From: Petunia secreta
Taxonomy: Eukaryota; Streptophyta; Magnoliopsida; Solanales; Solanaceae
Direction of reading: 5' to 3'
Assembly (NCBI GenBank): GCA_029990175.1
Contig: JARKIP010000005.1
Coordinates: 71,828,001 to 71,892,000, forward strand
Length of the DNA: 64,000 nucleotides
How positions within the stretch are numbered: position 1 is the stretch's first letter; every line of letters begins with the position of its first letter. The notes beneath the pieces are model-generated. The model was given only the letters and a program-made list of their open reading frames with translations, ran no database searches and was not told where the DNA came from. Position numbers and translations under genes: made by a program. Of the stretch, positions 1 to 10,892 are shown piece after piece.

Positions 1-194
1 TAAGGATCATCCTTTTGAGTTGGTACATCTTGACAAGATGTAATTTCATTTACGGGCTCACTATCGAAATTTAAGGATACTGCCATATTTACAAAATGAT
101 TCAATTTCATTGTTAGGTTCGCAATGGATGTTTGATTCTGTGTACATTTTTTATCATTGGTTTTCATGAAATTATACACAATTTCTTTTAAGCT

Positions 195-595
195 CTAGTT
201 CTCCTTTTGTGGTTGTTGACATGTGTTCCAATTTTTAAGTGAATATTGGCTACGCTCCGGATTATAACCATATTCATTAGACTCAATGTACCCGTAAGAA
301 CTACAAACAACATAAGATTCTATATAAGACGACCCGAAGAAATAAGAGTTACCTGCTTCACATTCATGAATGAGGTGATTTCCACCGCAATATTCACAAG
401 TAATAGACCTTTGGCTAATTTTATTAATTAGTTGTTCAAGGTCTTTGATTCTCACAGAATTTGCATAGGTGAATATGTTACTTTTTTACATTCAAAACTT
501 TGGTAGTTGCCTCCACAATAGTCACATATAATATCTTTTGGAAAGTATTTTTCCACCAACTCAACAAGGCTTTCACTTGGCTGGTTGAAGTTCAT
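195..595 (-). pseudogene. gag-like remnant with two CX2CX3-4(H/Y)X4C knuckles
   Basis: From an ATG at 595 a 47-codon frame runs to a TGA at 452-454. It contains CDYCGGNYQSFEC. A second frame, shifted by one base, starts at the same place and runs to 195. It contains CEYCGGNHLIHEC near its N-terminus. The two motifs are about 40 residues apart and look like a duplicated zinc-knuckle-like module, the first with Tyr in the usual His position. The overlap of stop and continuation (CTGTGAG) looks like a one-base frameshift in a once continuous protein. It lies just downstream of a PBS, where gag belongs. The C-terminal part is Tyr/Ser/Asn-rich and not recognised. Function is inferred: nucleic-acid binding by analogy with gag knuckles. 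Confidence 0.45.
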
Positions 596-773
596 TTTGA
601 AAGTGTGTGAAAAGAGTTCATATTCAGGATTCTTTTTTTTTTTTGTACTTTATATTTTGTCAATTTTATTTTCTAGTACCTTGTCAAATAATAGAAACAA
701 AATATTTGAAGTAAAAGAAGAAGAAAAATTCTTAAAGTAGTAATAAGACAATTAATATGAGGTAGATACTTAC

Positions 774-796
774 CAATCCCTGGCATATGCGCCAAA
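774..796 (-). other. Primer-binding site, tRNA-Asp-like, degenerate
   Basis: The minus strand reads TTTTGGCGCATATGCCAGGG, close to the plant tRNA-Asp 3' complement (TGGCGCCGTTGCCGGGGA) with a few changes. It follows directly on a CA at 800. Confidence 0.5.
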
Positions 797-1039
797 ATTT
801 GATGAGGCAAATGCATATAGGATTTTTCTGCTCATGCTCTGTCAAATTATAGTATAATTTAAGATATCATCCCATAGAGATTGGAACCTTAAGCTACAGA
901 TTTATATTGTCTTTGTCACTATTTGAGAGGATTAAGCAAATGGAAGGAGAGTTGATTATAAATTATAATTTCTGAAAATAAAAGTAATAAATATATTATT
1001 AATATAATACTATATATTCTTATTGAAAAATGACAAGGG

Positions 1040-1290
1040 GTGACTTCACCCCAACTATCACCCTCTCTCCTCTATAAATAGAAAGTCTTAACTCCTCATT
1101 TCATCACCAACTATCAGCTGAAAAATCACAGAACATAAACACCAGGAACCATCTGGCTGAAAATATAGAGAGAAAGAGTTGAGAAAAACAAAGAGTGTTG
1201 AGTGTAGAAGAATTTAAAAGAACAAAAAAGGAGGCAGATCTGAAGTAAGTTGAGAGCAAAACACATAAACTTTGAGAGAGAAGTGAAAAA
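1040..1290 (+). promoter_or_regulatory. TATA-containing promoter-like stretch, possibly an old LTR
   Basis: TATAAATA occurs at 1073-1080, preceded by a C-rich CACCCTCTCTCC tract and followed by purine-rich leader-like DNA. The arrangement resembles the U3/R part of a copia LTR on the plus strand. Related short AT-rich text occurs near 1005-1035 and 2020-2052, which could be the limits of one element, but I could not confirm terminal repeats or a target duplication. No ORF of substance follows. Confidence 0.3.
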
Positions 1291-1292
1291 TA

Positions 1293-1545
1293 CTTTCCCA
1301 TCCCAATTTATGTGGCACCATTTATTTTTTTGGGACCTTTCCTTATTTGACAACTATTTAATGCATCATTTCTATTTTACCTTTGTTAGGCCCTAAATAC
1401 TTTTAAACCTAGCAACAACTTTTTTATTAATCAAATCTTTTCTCTCTTACTTTTTCAAGGGTAAAATTGATACTTAACAAGGTCAACCTCTATTTTTTTA
1501 AACTCTATATCCGATCAAATGGTACCACATAAATTGGGAGAGCAC
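1293..1545. mobile_element. Stowaway-like MITE
   Basis: Inverted termini are visible: TCCCAATTTATGTGGCACCA at the left and its near-complement (TGGTACCACATAAATTGGGA) at 1519-1538. TA dinucleotides flank both ends (1291-1292 and 1546-1547), as expected for Tc1/mariner-derived Stowaway elements. The interior is AT-rich and non-coding. The terminal sequence is the common plant Stowaway type. Confidence 0.7.
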
Positions 1546-1712
1546 TAAAAACGAGTTGGTTTTGTATCTGTTAAAATTCTTGCTTTAGTAGGTGTACATA
1601 CGGATCAAATGGTACTACATAAATTGGGGGATCAAATGGTACTACATAAATTGGGGGAGTACTAAAAACGAGTTGGTTTTGTAGCTGTTAAAATTCTTGC
1701 TTTAATAGGTGT
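1513..1712 (+). repeat. Tandem partial duplication of the MITE right end plus flank
   Basis: The right MITE terminus with about 60 bp of flank (1513-1600) is repeated at 1602-1712. In the second copy the terminus itself is doubled (GATCAAATGGTACTACATAA occurs twice in a row). The flank copies differ by only a few substitutions. Confidence 0.75.
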
Positions 1713-2058
1713 ACATTTAAGGAAAGTAAGAAGATTCCATAATCATGATGCGGGTCGACCAATATAACATGCTTCAGGTGTGCTCCCACTTGGGTCCAGA
1801 TGTCCCATGTCCCAAGCCTCAACAACGTGGCCCCCGTTATTCAACCATGCCTTATGTATTCAGTGCTATCACAACGTAGAACTTGTCCTGCTGATTCCTT
1901 TATAAAGAACAAAGAATGGATTTACTCATTCAATGTGGGACGGAATCCAAGTTATGCTGGCAGACACATTCTTTCTTCTTATTCTGTTCTTTTTTTCTTT
2001 CTTTTTACTCCTCTCTTACTAATGTAATATATATTATTATTGAAAAAATGAAAGATAA
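1713..2058. other. No recognisable gene
   Basis: There is a 75-codon open frame at 1800-2027, but its end is a pyrimidine tract and it shows no domain. I see nothing I can name here. Confidence 0.5.
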
Positions 2059-2094
2059 TTGCATATTGTGTACATGTTGTTTCATCCAAAGTTG

Positions 2095-2945
2095 AGAAAG
2101 CTTCCCTGACACCATTCATATGGTCACTACACCCTATGTCTAGGTATCACAAGTTTCTGGTCAATATGTGCCTTGCTTCCCACTCTTTGTGATTGCTTTA
2201 GAAAGATTTTCCTCGACCTCATTCACTTCTTTGCCCACAGGTGGTTGTTTGAGTATCTCTGCATCCTTTATTTTCCTTCTTCTTATCAGGTTTAGTTGCT
2301 TGAGTTGACACCTAAAGAGCTTGTTCCTCGTATTCCAGTAAGGTCAACTTCTTTTCATGAACTACAAATGAGCTTTGCAGCTCGTCAAGTGATACTTCAC
2401 CAATATCGTCTGATTCCTCTGTGACACAGGCAACAAAGTTAAACTTTGGTGTCAATGACCTCAAGATCTTTTCCACAATAACTACGTCATCTAATTTATC
2501 ACCGTGCAATCTCATATTGTTGACAATGGTCATTACTCTTGAGAAGTAATATGTAACTGATTCTCCGGACTTCTTTCTTAATGTTTCAAATTCAATGCAA
2601 AAGAGCTTGGAATTTCTTCCTTTTAGTCTTGGAACTTTGGTACTTCTTTTTCATTGAGTCCTATATGTGCTTGGAGATATCTTTGCAAAGAATTGTCTCC
2701 AAGATTGAATGATCTATAGCCTGAAACAAATAGTTTTTGGCTTTTAGATCCTTCTATGTCAGTCCTTCTACCTTTTCTTTTGTGCTTGTGTTGCACCGGC
2801 TCCCAATTGTTGTATACCTACTGAAACTACATGTCAATATTTCTTTGATTTCAGAAATTTCTCCATCAACATACACAAAGGGTCATAATGACCATCAAAA
2901 CGTTGGATAAAAGGTTGAATATCGTTCTCTGATGCTATGAGTAAA
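2095..2945 (-). pseudogene. Ty1/copia gag and protease-start remnant (Tork-like)
   Basis: The frame from about 2945 downwards begins with a segment typical of copia gag N-termini (IQPFIQRFDGHYD, where the first base contacts of UBN2-type gags lie). An open segment at 2312-2533 contains MTIVNNMRLHGDKLDDVVIV and the LTPKFNFV motif, characteristic of the UBN2/Retrotran_gag_2 family. Near 2100-2145 a decayed protease start is visible (YLDIGCSDHM in place of the usual W-Y-L-D-T-G-C-S-N-H-M). The zinc knuckle expected in between is missing or lost, and several stops and frameshifts occur. Everything downstream of the protease start (integrase, RT) is absent; the fragment ends near 2058. Confidence 0.7.
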
Positions 2946-3012
2946 GATTATAAGTGTAACGAAATGGCTACTGCAGTACTTTTCTAAACACCTGCTTCTC
3001 TCAGATACCTAA

Positions 3013-3239
3013 TGTTGATATAGATTGAGAATAAAGAAGGTACATCGAGTGTGCTGAAAATACAAAGAGAAGCCAATGTTTCATATATCTTATTTAACCA
3101 AGTGAAAGTGCCAATACATATAGGCTGAAATACAGAACAAATAATGAGAAAATAAAGCCAACTTTTACTTATTGCTAGAATGAGACTCCTATGAACTAGG
3201 AGTCAGCTACCTAAAAACTTGATAACAAAGTCTTGGTAG
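3013..3239 (-). repeat. Tork-like copia 5' LTR, part 1 (continues at 11745)
   Basis: Minus-strand LTR that ends in ATATCAACA at 3013, next to a weak iMet-type PBS (GGTATCTGAGAG around 2996-3010) and the gag remnant. It is interrupted at 3239 by the SIRE-type element and resumes at 11745. Confidence 0.6.
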
Positions 3240-4197
3240 TGAAGATATAAGAGGGGGTGAATTATAACTTTTAATTATATATTTTAGTTTCAGTCGACTG
3301 AATTCAGTTTCAGTCGACTAGATCTTAAGCAGTGATAAATATCAAATTTAAGTGCAGAAAACTAAAGGACACAATCGATTTTTATACTGGTTCAGAACCA
3401 AAATGGTTCCTAATCCAGTCCCCTTGGGTCACAAGGGAGTTTTCTCTTCAGCTCTTAGTTTCTCCAAAGTACAGGCCGATGGTTTTTCTTCGTTCACCAC
3501 CAACGATACACTTGTATGATTTTGTTCCTTTGCTCACCATAAACGATACACTGTTGGTTACACAATTAACCAACTCACTCGACACTAACCTTCCTTTCTC
3601 TCTGATCTCTCTTCTCTTTTTCTTGCACAGTAGTAAACTCTAAAGATTACAATGTTTTCAAGACTTTAAAAGAGAATTGTAGAAAGCTTAAGGTTGCGTA
3701 AGGATGAAAGGCAGCATCTTGGGTTTATATAGCATCAGAGTTTTCAGCGTGTGAACAGCATGATTGTCTTGTAGATCCTTTATTGATATGGGTGTGATAT
3801 TTTCCTTAAATGAAGAGATTTTGTGAACAACATAATTGTCTTGTGGATCCTTTATTGATATGGGTGTGATATTTTCCTTAAATGAAGAGATTTTTGACTC
3901 GAGAGATTTGATCCCCAAAAAAGTATTGATTGATCCTTTTTGGGAATAAGGTAAGAGACTTGATGGATCCTGATTTTTCTCTTGATTCCTTGATATGCGA
4001 GATTGACTTCAATCAGTGAGATCTCAAGATACACTTCAGACCAATCAGAAACATCTTTGCATCATAGTCCAGAGTCTTCACTTCTTCTTCAAAAATAGCC
4101 GACTGAATCCTTTTGTACCTGACAAGCAGTTGAACATTGTTACGTTATCAGTCTATGAAATTTAACTATATTGTAATCATCAAAACTGGAGTTAACA
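3240..4197 (-). repeat. SIRE-type 3' LTR (958 bp)
   Basis: Matches 10893-11744. A 72-bp tandem duplication (3751-3894) is present only in this copy, and an extra GTCGACTGAATTCAGT segment near 3295-3325 explains most of the remaining length difference. A minus-strand TATA box (TATATAAACC) lies at 3722-3731. Confidence 0.88.
3751..3894. repeat. 72-bp tandem duplication inside the 3' LTR
   Basis: Two adjacent copies starting GTGAACAGCATGATTGTCTT (3751) and GTGAACAACATAATTGTCTT (3823). The other LTR has a single copy resembling the second. Confidence 0.85.
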
Positions 4198-4215
4198 ATC
4201 TCTCCCTTTTTGATG
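4198..4215 (-). other. Polypurine tract of the SIRE-type element
   Basis: The minus strand reads CATCAAAAAGGGAGAGAT directly before the 3' LTR start TGTTAAC. Confidence 0.8.
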
Positions 4216-4576
4216 ATGATAATTTTTTAGACTTATGATACTTCATTTTTCTGAAGATATGTTGTCAACTCCCCCTGAGTGTATGCTCCCCCTGAGTTTT
4301 GGCATACCTGCATATCTTACACACACTCTATCTAGACCACAAATTTAGTGGACTTAAAATAAGAGGGTAATTAGTCGACTTAACTAAGTTAAATTTCAGC
4401 CATAGTTCAGACCATATCTACATAACTAGTTCAAATAGCATCTAGATGCATAAGCAGTTCAGAGCATATTTACAGAACCAGTACAAAGCATAGTTTTCCT
4501 CCCCCTTTGTCATCAATAAAAAACAGGGGAGTCACAAAACAAGGCAGTCATTCAAATTAATGACAAACAACTAACG

Positions 4577-5905
4577 CTATCCCAGAACGTATTTCAGGGT
4601 GTTAATGATATTGGTTCCAAGAGTGTCAATGCGAGTGTGCAGAGTAGAGAGACTTCTACAAGCATCTTTGGCCACCTGATCAATAGAAAGCCTGAGAAGA
4701 GCAACATCAGCTTTGGTTGTTTTGGTGTCATCCCTAGCCTTTTCAGTGTTGAATTGAGAGGAGAGGCGGAGATCACGTAAGGTGACAAGTTGATCTTCCA
4801 CAGCAGAGAGTCGACTAAGAACATTTGGATTTTCAGATTCAGGAGCAGGAGCAGGCATAGGAGGAGGAATATCCAAGTCAGGCTTTTTGACCCAGGCATG
4901 ATCAAGATGCACATAACCTATACTGGTAAATGCACGAGAGTTATAACATTGAGAAACAGGGATAGCAGAGTGACCAGAGACAGGGACATGCAGAAGGTCC
5001 AGGATATGAGAAATTAGCATTCCATAAGGGAGACAAGCGGATTCCTTACTATCCACAGCACACTCATGCATGTTGTTAAGAATCCACCAGGAAAGTTTTA
5101 ATTTTTGCTTAGAGACTAGACAGTAGACAACGAAAGTATCCTGCTGGAAAAGAGAGCTAAAAGAACCTGTGCGTGGAAGCAAGGTAGTGGCTGTAATGTG
5201 GCAAGAACACGATTCTCAAAACACAAGAGATGAGGCCCTCAGGAATTACATGAGCACCAAGACCAGTGATACAAGCTTTGGCCTGGTCGAAAGAAACCTC
5301 AAAGTCAGAGAGCCAAGAGTTTTTGAAACAATCAGACAAACCATAAGTTTTAGCATTCATGAGTTTTTCTAGGATCTTACAATTTAAGAGAATACGCTGA
5401 CCAAGGACCAGAGATTCAATGCCATTAGTGCCATAGATACGAAAGTTTGCATAAAACATCCTAACTAAGTCAGGATAGAGAATATGAGGGTTGATAGAGA
5501 AGAAATTTGACCAACCTTGGAAATCAAACAGATCTTTGACATGCCAGTCAAGTTTTTCCATAGAATCAAGATCTACAATGCGACCAATTGCGATGCGACG
5601 GGATTTCAATTCTTCAAATCTTTCATGCCCATTGTCCCAAAAGTTTTGGTCATTGTCAAGAGCAATAATAGGTTTAACAATTTTTGGTTTCTTTGGAGAA
5701 GGATTAAGGGAGTATCTTGAATTGGACATTTACCAGACTTTGTCCCAGAGGAATGAGATATGAATGAGGTAGATTCATCCTGTTGGGACATAGTAACAGA
5801 CTCAGAAGACTCGAGGTTGACAGGAGAACCTAGAGAGCAATTTTTTGTGCGAATACGCGAGCTTTTCCTCATAGAAGTGGATTTAGGTTTGTGAGATTTA
5901 CCCAT
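4577..5905 (-). pseudogene. Third ORF of the SIRE-type element (env-position ORF, unknown function)
   Basis: Starts at ATG 5905 (MGKSHKPKSTSMRKSSRIR, basic N-terminus). It shifts frame near 5715 into a segment with RRIAIGRIVDLDSMEKLDWH and again near 5180 into the C-terminal part, ending at 4577; about 430 codons in all. The middle part resembles the 'putative plant transposon protein' type seen in third ORFs of Athila and SIRE elements, including in spirit the ORF at 20508 of this window. The C-terminal part has a Pro-rich linker (PPPMPAPAPESE) followed by a heptad-like segment with repeated Leu spacing, a likely coiled coil. I see no clear signal peptide or transmembrane segment, so an envelope role is not supported. 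Two frameshifts make it non-functional. Confidence 0.65.
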
Positions 5906-6192
5906 GGAGGCGGTTTTAAGAGAGTATCTGTTTAAGAAGAAGGGATTTAATGAAAGGGAAAGAGAGAAAAGTAGGTGTAGGAGAGTTTTATGGAGAAGTG
6001 GGAGAAGGAAGACACATGACTGAAAGGAGTGAAAAGGCGAAGAGGTGTCAGTGAGTAAACCGAGGAGACAGCTTCACACGAAATAGGCAGCAATAATTAC
6101 GGATATATAGATATAAGGAAAAACATATACTGATGCATAATTAGATGTAAATATATTTACATTTAGCATAATTACCATAAAATTAAAAACAA
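5906..6192. other. Spacer between RNase H and third ORF
   Basis: Purine-rich on the plus strand up to about 6080, then AT-rich. No frame or motif. In element orientation it is the 5' leader of the third ORF. Confidence 0.6.
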
Positions 6193-8033
6193 TTATGCAT
6201 TAGTAATAGGATCTTCTACCACACCTAATTTATCACGCAATTCACAAAATCGTTCCTCATGAAAGGGTTTTGTAAAAATATCAGCAAGTTGATTTTCAGT
6301 AGTCACAAATGATATTTTAATATTGCCACATAAGACATGAACCCTAATAAAGTGATGCTTAATTTCTATATGTTTAGCTCTAGAGTGATGCACATGATTT
6401 TTGGACAAGCAAATAGCACTAGAATTGTCACAAAATATGGACATAGGAGTATGATTAATATCATAATCATTAAGCTGATAAGACATCCAAAGTAGTTGAG
6501 TGCAACAATGTCCAATTGCAATGTATTCTGCCTCAGTTGTGGATAGAGACATTGAGCCTTGTTTCTTGCTATGCCAAGATATTAGGGATTTTCCTAAGAA
6601 CTGACAAGTACCACTGGTACTTTTGCGATCATCTTTATCACCTTCAAAGTCTGCATCTGAAAAATCTTGAAGATGAAAGTCAATAGTGCGAGGGTACCAC
6701 AGACCATAGGAAGTAGTGCTAGATAAATAGCGCATAATTCGTTTAACGGCAGTTAAATGTTATTCCTTAGGTTCATATTGAAATCTAGCACATTTGCACA
6801 CACTAAACATTATATCTGGTTAGCAGTGAGATAGAGTAGAGAGCCAATCATACCTCGATAGGTGGTCTGATCTACACTTTTATCTTCGAAATCTTTATCA
6901 AGATTTGTGGAAGGACTCATAGGAGTCCTCATGACCTTAGCATTGTGCATCCCATATGTGCAGAGTAATTCCTTGGTGTACTTTGATTGACTTATGAAGA
7001 TTCCTTTATCATATTGTTTGATTTGAAGCCCGATGAAGAAAGTGAGTTCTCCCATGAGACTCATTTCAAACTCATTTTGCATAGTCTCAGCAAATTCCTT
7101 TCACAAAGTAGGATTAATACTACCAAAGATAATATCATCAACATATATTTGAATGAGAATGTTTCCAACTGATGATCTTTTAATAAATAATGTAGTGTCA
7201 ATTTTACCTCGACCGAAACCATGATTTAAAATGAAGGAACTTAACCTGTCATACCACGCCCTTGGAGCTTGTTTTAAACCATATAAAGCTTTAGTCAACT
7301 TAAAAACATGCGTGGGAAACTTTATGTTTTCAAAGCCATGAGGTTGTTTAACATAGACCTCTTCTTTTATAAAACCATTCAAGAGTGCACTTTTGACATC
7401 CATTTGAAAAAGTTTAAAACCTTTAAATGATGCATAAGCAAGTAACATACGAATAGATTCTAACCTTGTGACCGGAGCAAATGTTTCATCATAATCTATA
7501 CCTTTTTGTTGTGAATAACCTTGGGCCACAAGTCGAGCTTTGTTTCTAGTGACTTCTCCAGCTTCATTCAACTTGTTTCTGAAGACCCATTTTGTATCTA
7601 TGATTGAACCATTCTGAGGTTTAGGAACAAGAGTCCATACCTGATTTTTTTCGAATTGAGCCAACTCCTCTTCCATGGCTCTTACCCAGCATTCATCAGT
7701 CAGAGCTTCATCAATCTTCTTGGGTTCAATTTGAGAAATGAGAGCAAGATTTGCATTCTGTTTTAATGAGCCCCTTGTTCTCATTCTCTCTGGAGGATCA
7801 CTTATAATGAACTTGTGAGGATATCCAGGTTCACTTTTCCACTCATTTGGGATAACTGCAGTGGAGTCCTCAGTCGACTTGATCTGGTTTTCAACAACTG
7901 CTTCAGAGATTTCCTTAGTCGACTTGATACTGTTTTCAGTGCTTGAAGACGTATTCCCTGAATTTAATAGTTCTATATCTGCACTTTCATCTTTCTCAAG
8001 AACTTGATTAGTATCGACAAATACAACATGCAT
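6193..8033 (-). pseudogene. Ty1/copia reverse transcriptase and RNase H
   Basis: RT (8033-7101) carries WTLVPKPQNGSIIDTKWVFR, the KARLVAQGYSQQKGIDY motif, FKLFQMDVKSALLNG with the first catalytic Asp, ALYGLKQAPRAWYD, and the YVDD box near its end; this is the RVT_2 family. The frame then hits a TGA (about 7101-7103), continues as LMGELTFFIGLQI (7082-6810), and shifts frame near 6810. RNase H (6735-6193) shows all acidic residues of the family: SDADFEGD, TTEAEY, CDNSSAI and QLADIFTKP. At least one stop and one deletion-type frameshift break the sequence. In the intact family these domains copy the RNA to DNA in cytoplasmic particles. Confidence 0.9.
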
Positions 8034-8041
8034 TAATTCTT

Positions 8042-9112
8042 CTACCGATAATGTACGTTTATTAAAGACTTTATATGAGCGACTAGTATTAGAGTAGCCA
8101 AGAAAAATACCTTCATCGCGTCTAGGATCAAACTTACCAAGATTTTCCTTCCAATTGTTATGAATAGAGCACTTGCAACCAAATGGATGAAAATAGCTAA
8201 TGTTGGGACGTTTACCTTTCTAGAGCTCGCATGGAGTTTTCTAAAGAATGGGACGAATGAGACACCTGTTGAGAATATGACAGGCTGTGCTGATGTCTTC
8301 TGCCAATAACTTGTCTGGTAGAGAGTGGTCCAGTAGCATAGTCCTAGCCACCTGTTGAGAATATGACCGGCTGTGCTGATGTCTTCCACTACACCGTTCT
8401 GCTGGGGAGTTCTGGGGGAAGTGAAATTATGTGAAATACTTTGTTCATTGCAAAAGGATTCAAAAGCTTTGCTTTCAAATTCTCCACCATGGTCGCTTCT
8501 TATAGTAGTAATGAAGTACCCTTTTTCTCTTTGAACCTTCTTGCAAAAATACTCAAAATTCTTTTGAACTTCATCTTTGTGAGACAGAAAAATGACCTAA
8601 GTAAAACGTGAGTAATCATCAACGATAACAAAAGTGTACCTTTTACCTCCAATGCTAGCAGTTTTGGTAGGGCCAAATAAATCCATGTGCAACAATTGAA
8701 GAGGCATAGATGTATTAACAATATCTTTAACTTTGAATGATGATCTAGTTTGTTTTCCCAATTGACATGCATCACAGACATGATCTTTTACAAAATTTAA
8801 TTTTGGAAGACCAACAACAAGATCCTTTTGAGATAATTTTAAAATAAGATGCTTGCTAGCATGTCCAAGTTTCTTATGCCATAGCCAAGGATCAGATGCA
8901 ACAGAGGTTAGAAATATATGATGAAGTGAAGCTGAGACATTATCTAACTTGTATATATTGTTATCTCTAGATCCAGTAAGAATTTCATTACCTAATGAAT
9001 CAGATATGATGCATTTAGTGGCTTCAAACTTAATTTGATATCCAGAGTCACAGAGTTGACTTATACTGAGTAGATTATGCTTTAAACCACTTACCAGAAG
9101 TACCTCATTCAT
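8042..9112 (-). pseudogene. Ty1/copia integrase, internally rearranged
   Basis: The GAG-pre-integrase/HHCC part has WLWHKKLGHASKHLI and CDACQLGKQ. The catalytic core follows, with the first Asp in LLHMDLFGPT, the second in RSDHGGEF, and Glu in QQNGVVE. A Trp-to-stop change (RFT-stop) lies near 8595. Directly after NGVVE (about 8390) the expected helix is missing and the sequence jumps to DISTAGHILNR, which then occurs a second time in altered form around 8261-8300. Downstream, frames change again before the RT. The core residues are conserved, but the protein cannot be made. Confidence 0.85.
8261..8387. repeat. Short duplication inside the integrase gene
   Basis: CACCTGTTGAGAATATGACM followed by GGCTGTGCTGATGTCTTC occurs at about 8262-8300 and again at about 8350-8387, with one substitution. 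The space between is unrelated to the expected integrase text. Confidence 0.8.
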
Positions 9113-10882
9113 GTAGCAGGATTGATTAGAAAGACTTTGCCAACCCCAATTACAATACCTTTTCCATTGTCACCAAATTTAGCTAGTCCACCGTCTATGC
9201 TTGTGACTGATTTAAACCAACATTTGTCACCTGTCATGTGTCTGGAAGACCCGCTGTCTAGAATCCATTTACCCTTGCAAGCTCCTTTGTGTAGGTGTTC
9301 CTGCAAATATACAGTGCTACTAATGTTTTGGTACCCAAGCTGTATTGGGACCTTTATGGTTAGCGACATAAGAGTTCAATGAAATTTTTGGAATCCATCT
9401 CCATTTACTAGTATCAGCCTTTTTTAATCTACATCTAGCACTTGTGTGACAAAGATTACCACAGTAGTAGCATGTAATGCGAGGTTTGGTTTCAGATGCA
9501 GTTTTAGTCGACTCACTGCTAGTGAATCATGAACTGCCAGGAATAGCCTCGATAGAGGTAGGGGATAATGGAGTAGCATTTGATCTGATAGAACTTTGAC
9601 TAGTGGATTTATTTATACCATTTAATTTAAATTCTAAGTCCTGGGATTCTTGTTGAAAGAAGTCTCGTTCTATTGCACAAACTTCAAACTTGGTTTTCCA
9701 GATTTCACCTTCCTTCTTTACTTTTGACAGTTCCTTAAGATTACTTTTCATTTCTTCTAGAGCAGAATCTAAATCCTCTTGTAAAGAATTGCAATTTTCA
9801 CAATCATAATTACGTACCTTGCTAGATTTTGCTTCAGCCATGAAGCATATGTTTGCTTCCTCTTCATTATCAGATCCTTCTTCATCACTCCACGCAGACA
9901 ACGCTTTCTTTTTGTAATTGTTCTTGGACTGCTTCTTCTTTGCCTCATTACAGTTGGCTGCAATATGCCCACATTTACAACATTCGAAGCATCGTCCATC
10001 ATTTTTCTCTTGATCATTGCTAGGAGTGGTTCTGCAAGAGTTGAATCTGGGTTTTCCTCTTTTCCTATTTCTTCTTAACAGATTTCCAAAGTTCTTTGAC
10101 ATCAAGGCCCATTCTTCTGCAATATCATCATTATCGCTTGGAGGGTATGTGTTGTCAGCACTGAAAGCGACTTCTTTCTTCTTTTCAATAGTCTGTGATT
10201 TTCTTTAAAGATGCGTCATTTCAAAAGCAATAAGATCACCGCGGAGTTCATCATATGAAAGAGAGTTGAGATCTCCTCCTTCAATGTTGATAACTTTGGG
10301 TTGCCAAACAACAGGTAAACTTCTTAGGATTTTCCTAACTTGTTCTCCACTTGTATAGATTTTGCCAAGAGATTTAAGTTCTCCAATCACCTTGCTGAAT
10401 CTAGCAAACATGTCCTCAATAGTTTCTCTATCTTCCATTTGAAAAAGTTCGTACTCATGAACTAGAAGATTAATTCTAGTTTCCTTAACTTTGTTTGTAC
10501 CTTCATAAGTGACTACTAGTTTATCCCACATCTCCTTGGTTGTTTCACAGCTGGAGATCTTTTCGTATTCTTCACCACTTATAACATTGTATAAGAGATT
10601 TTGAACTTTTGAATTCAATTGGATAATTTCTTTCTGCTCATCATTGTAATCATCAATATCAAAAATTATTTTAGAGTCTTGCCCTTCAGGTTTCTTGCCT
10701 CTGTCCAGAGGTATCTCATAAGGCCCCTTAGTAATTACTCGCCAAACTTTAAATTCAAAGGATTTCACGAATGTTTCCATTCTTACTTTTCAATGACTAA
10801 AGTGTTGTCCATTGAAATATGGAGGTCGAGCAATAGAGATTCCTTCTTGGAGTAGAGCCCCAGTGACGATATGTCCATACAT
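9109..10882 (-). pseudogene. Ty1/copia gag and aspartic protease
   Basis: The open frame starts at ATG 10882, which overlaps the PBS, and shows RPPYFNGQHF, the N-terminal signature of SIRE-type gags. A Trp-to-stop change (TGA, 10792-10790) precedes the UBN2-type domain (10780-10208, LRSLPVVWQP, SYDELRGDLIAFE). A second in-frame stop is at 10205-10207. The next part (10105-9530) has the zinc knuckle CFECCKCGHIAANC and a long Glu/Lys coiled-coil region. After a third stop a second knuckle (CYYCGNLCHTSARC, about 9425-9480) is visible. After a frameshift follows the protease, WILDSGSSRHMTGD (9369-9109), with the catalytic DSG. Three stops and at least one frameshift in total. Confidence 0.87.
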
Positions 10883-10891
10883 TGATACCAA
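10880..10891 (-). other. Primer-binding site, tRNA-iMet type
   Basis: The minus strand reads TTGGTATCAATG next to the LTR end at 10893; TGGTATCA matches the iMet complement, with the last bases changed. Confidence 0.75.
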
Positions 10892-10892
10892 T

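Larger units (their letters stand above)
1..1000 (-). mobile_element. 5' end of an Athila/Tat-like LTR element (LTR end, PBS, leader, gag remnant)
   Basis: Read on the minus strand, this stretch has the order LTR end, primer-binding site, leader and gag-like remnant. The LTR appears to end in CA at 800. It is followed by a TTTTGGCG-type site that resembles the tRNA-Asp primer site of Athila/Tat elements. The part above 800 shows an LTR-tail pattern (a segment around 845-900 resembling the direct-repeat tail of the Athila LTR at 13190-13294). The upper LTR boundary is not clear and is placed near 1000, where an AT-rich tract begins. The rest of the element lies to the left of the window. Class assignment rests on the PBS and knuckle motifs only. 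Confidence 0.5.

Noticed and set aside
4577..5905. Interpretation of the SIRE third ORF as a viral envelope gene
   Set aside because: No signal peptide, transmembrane segment or cleavage site visible; only the position is env-like.
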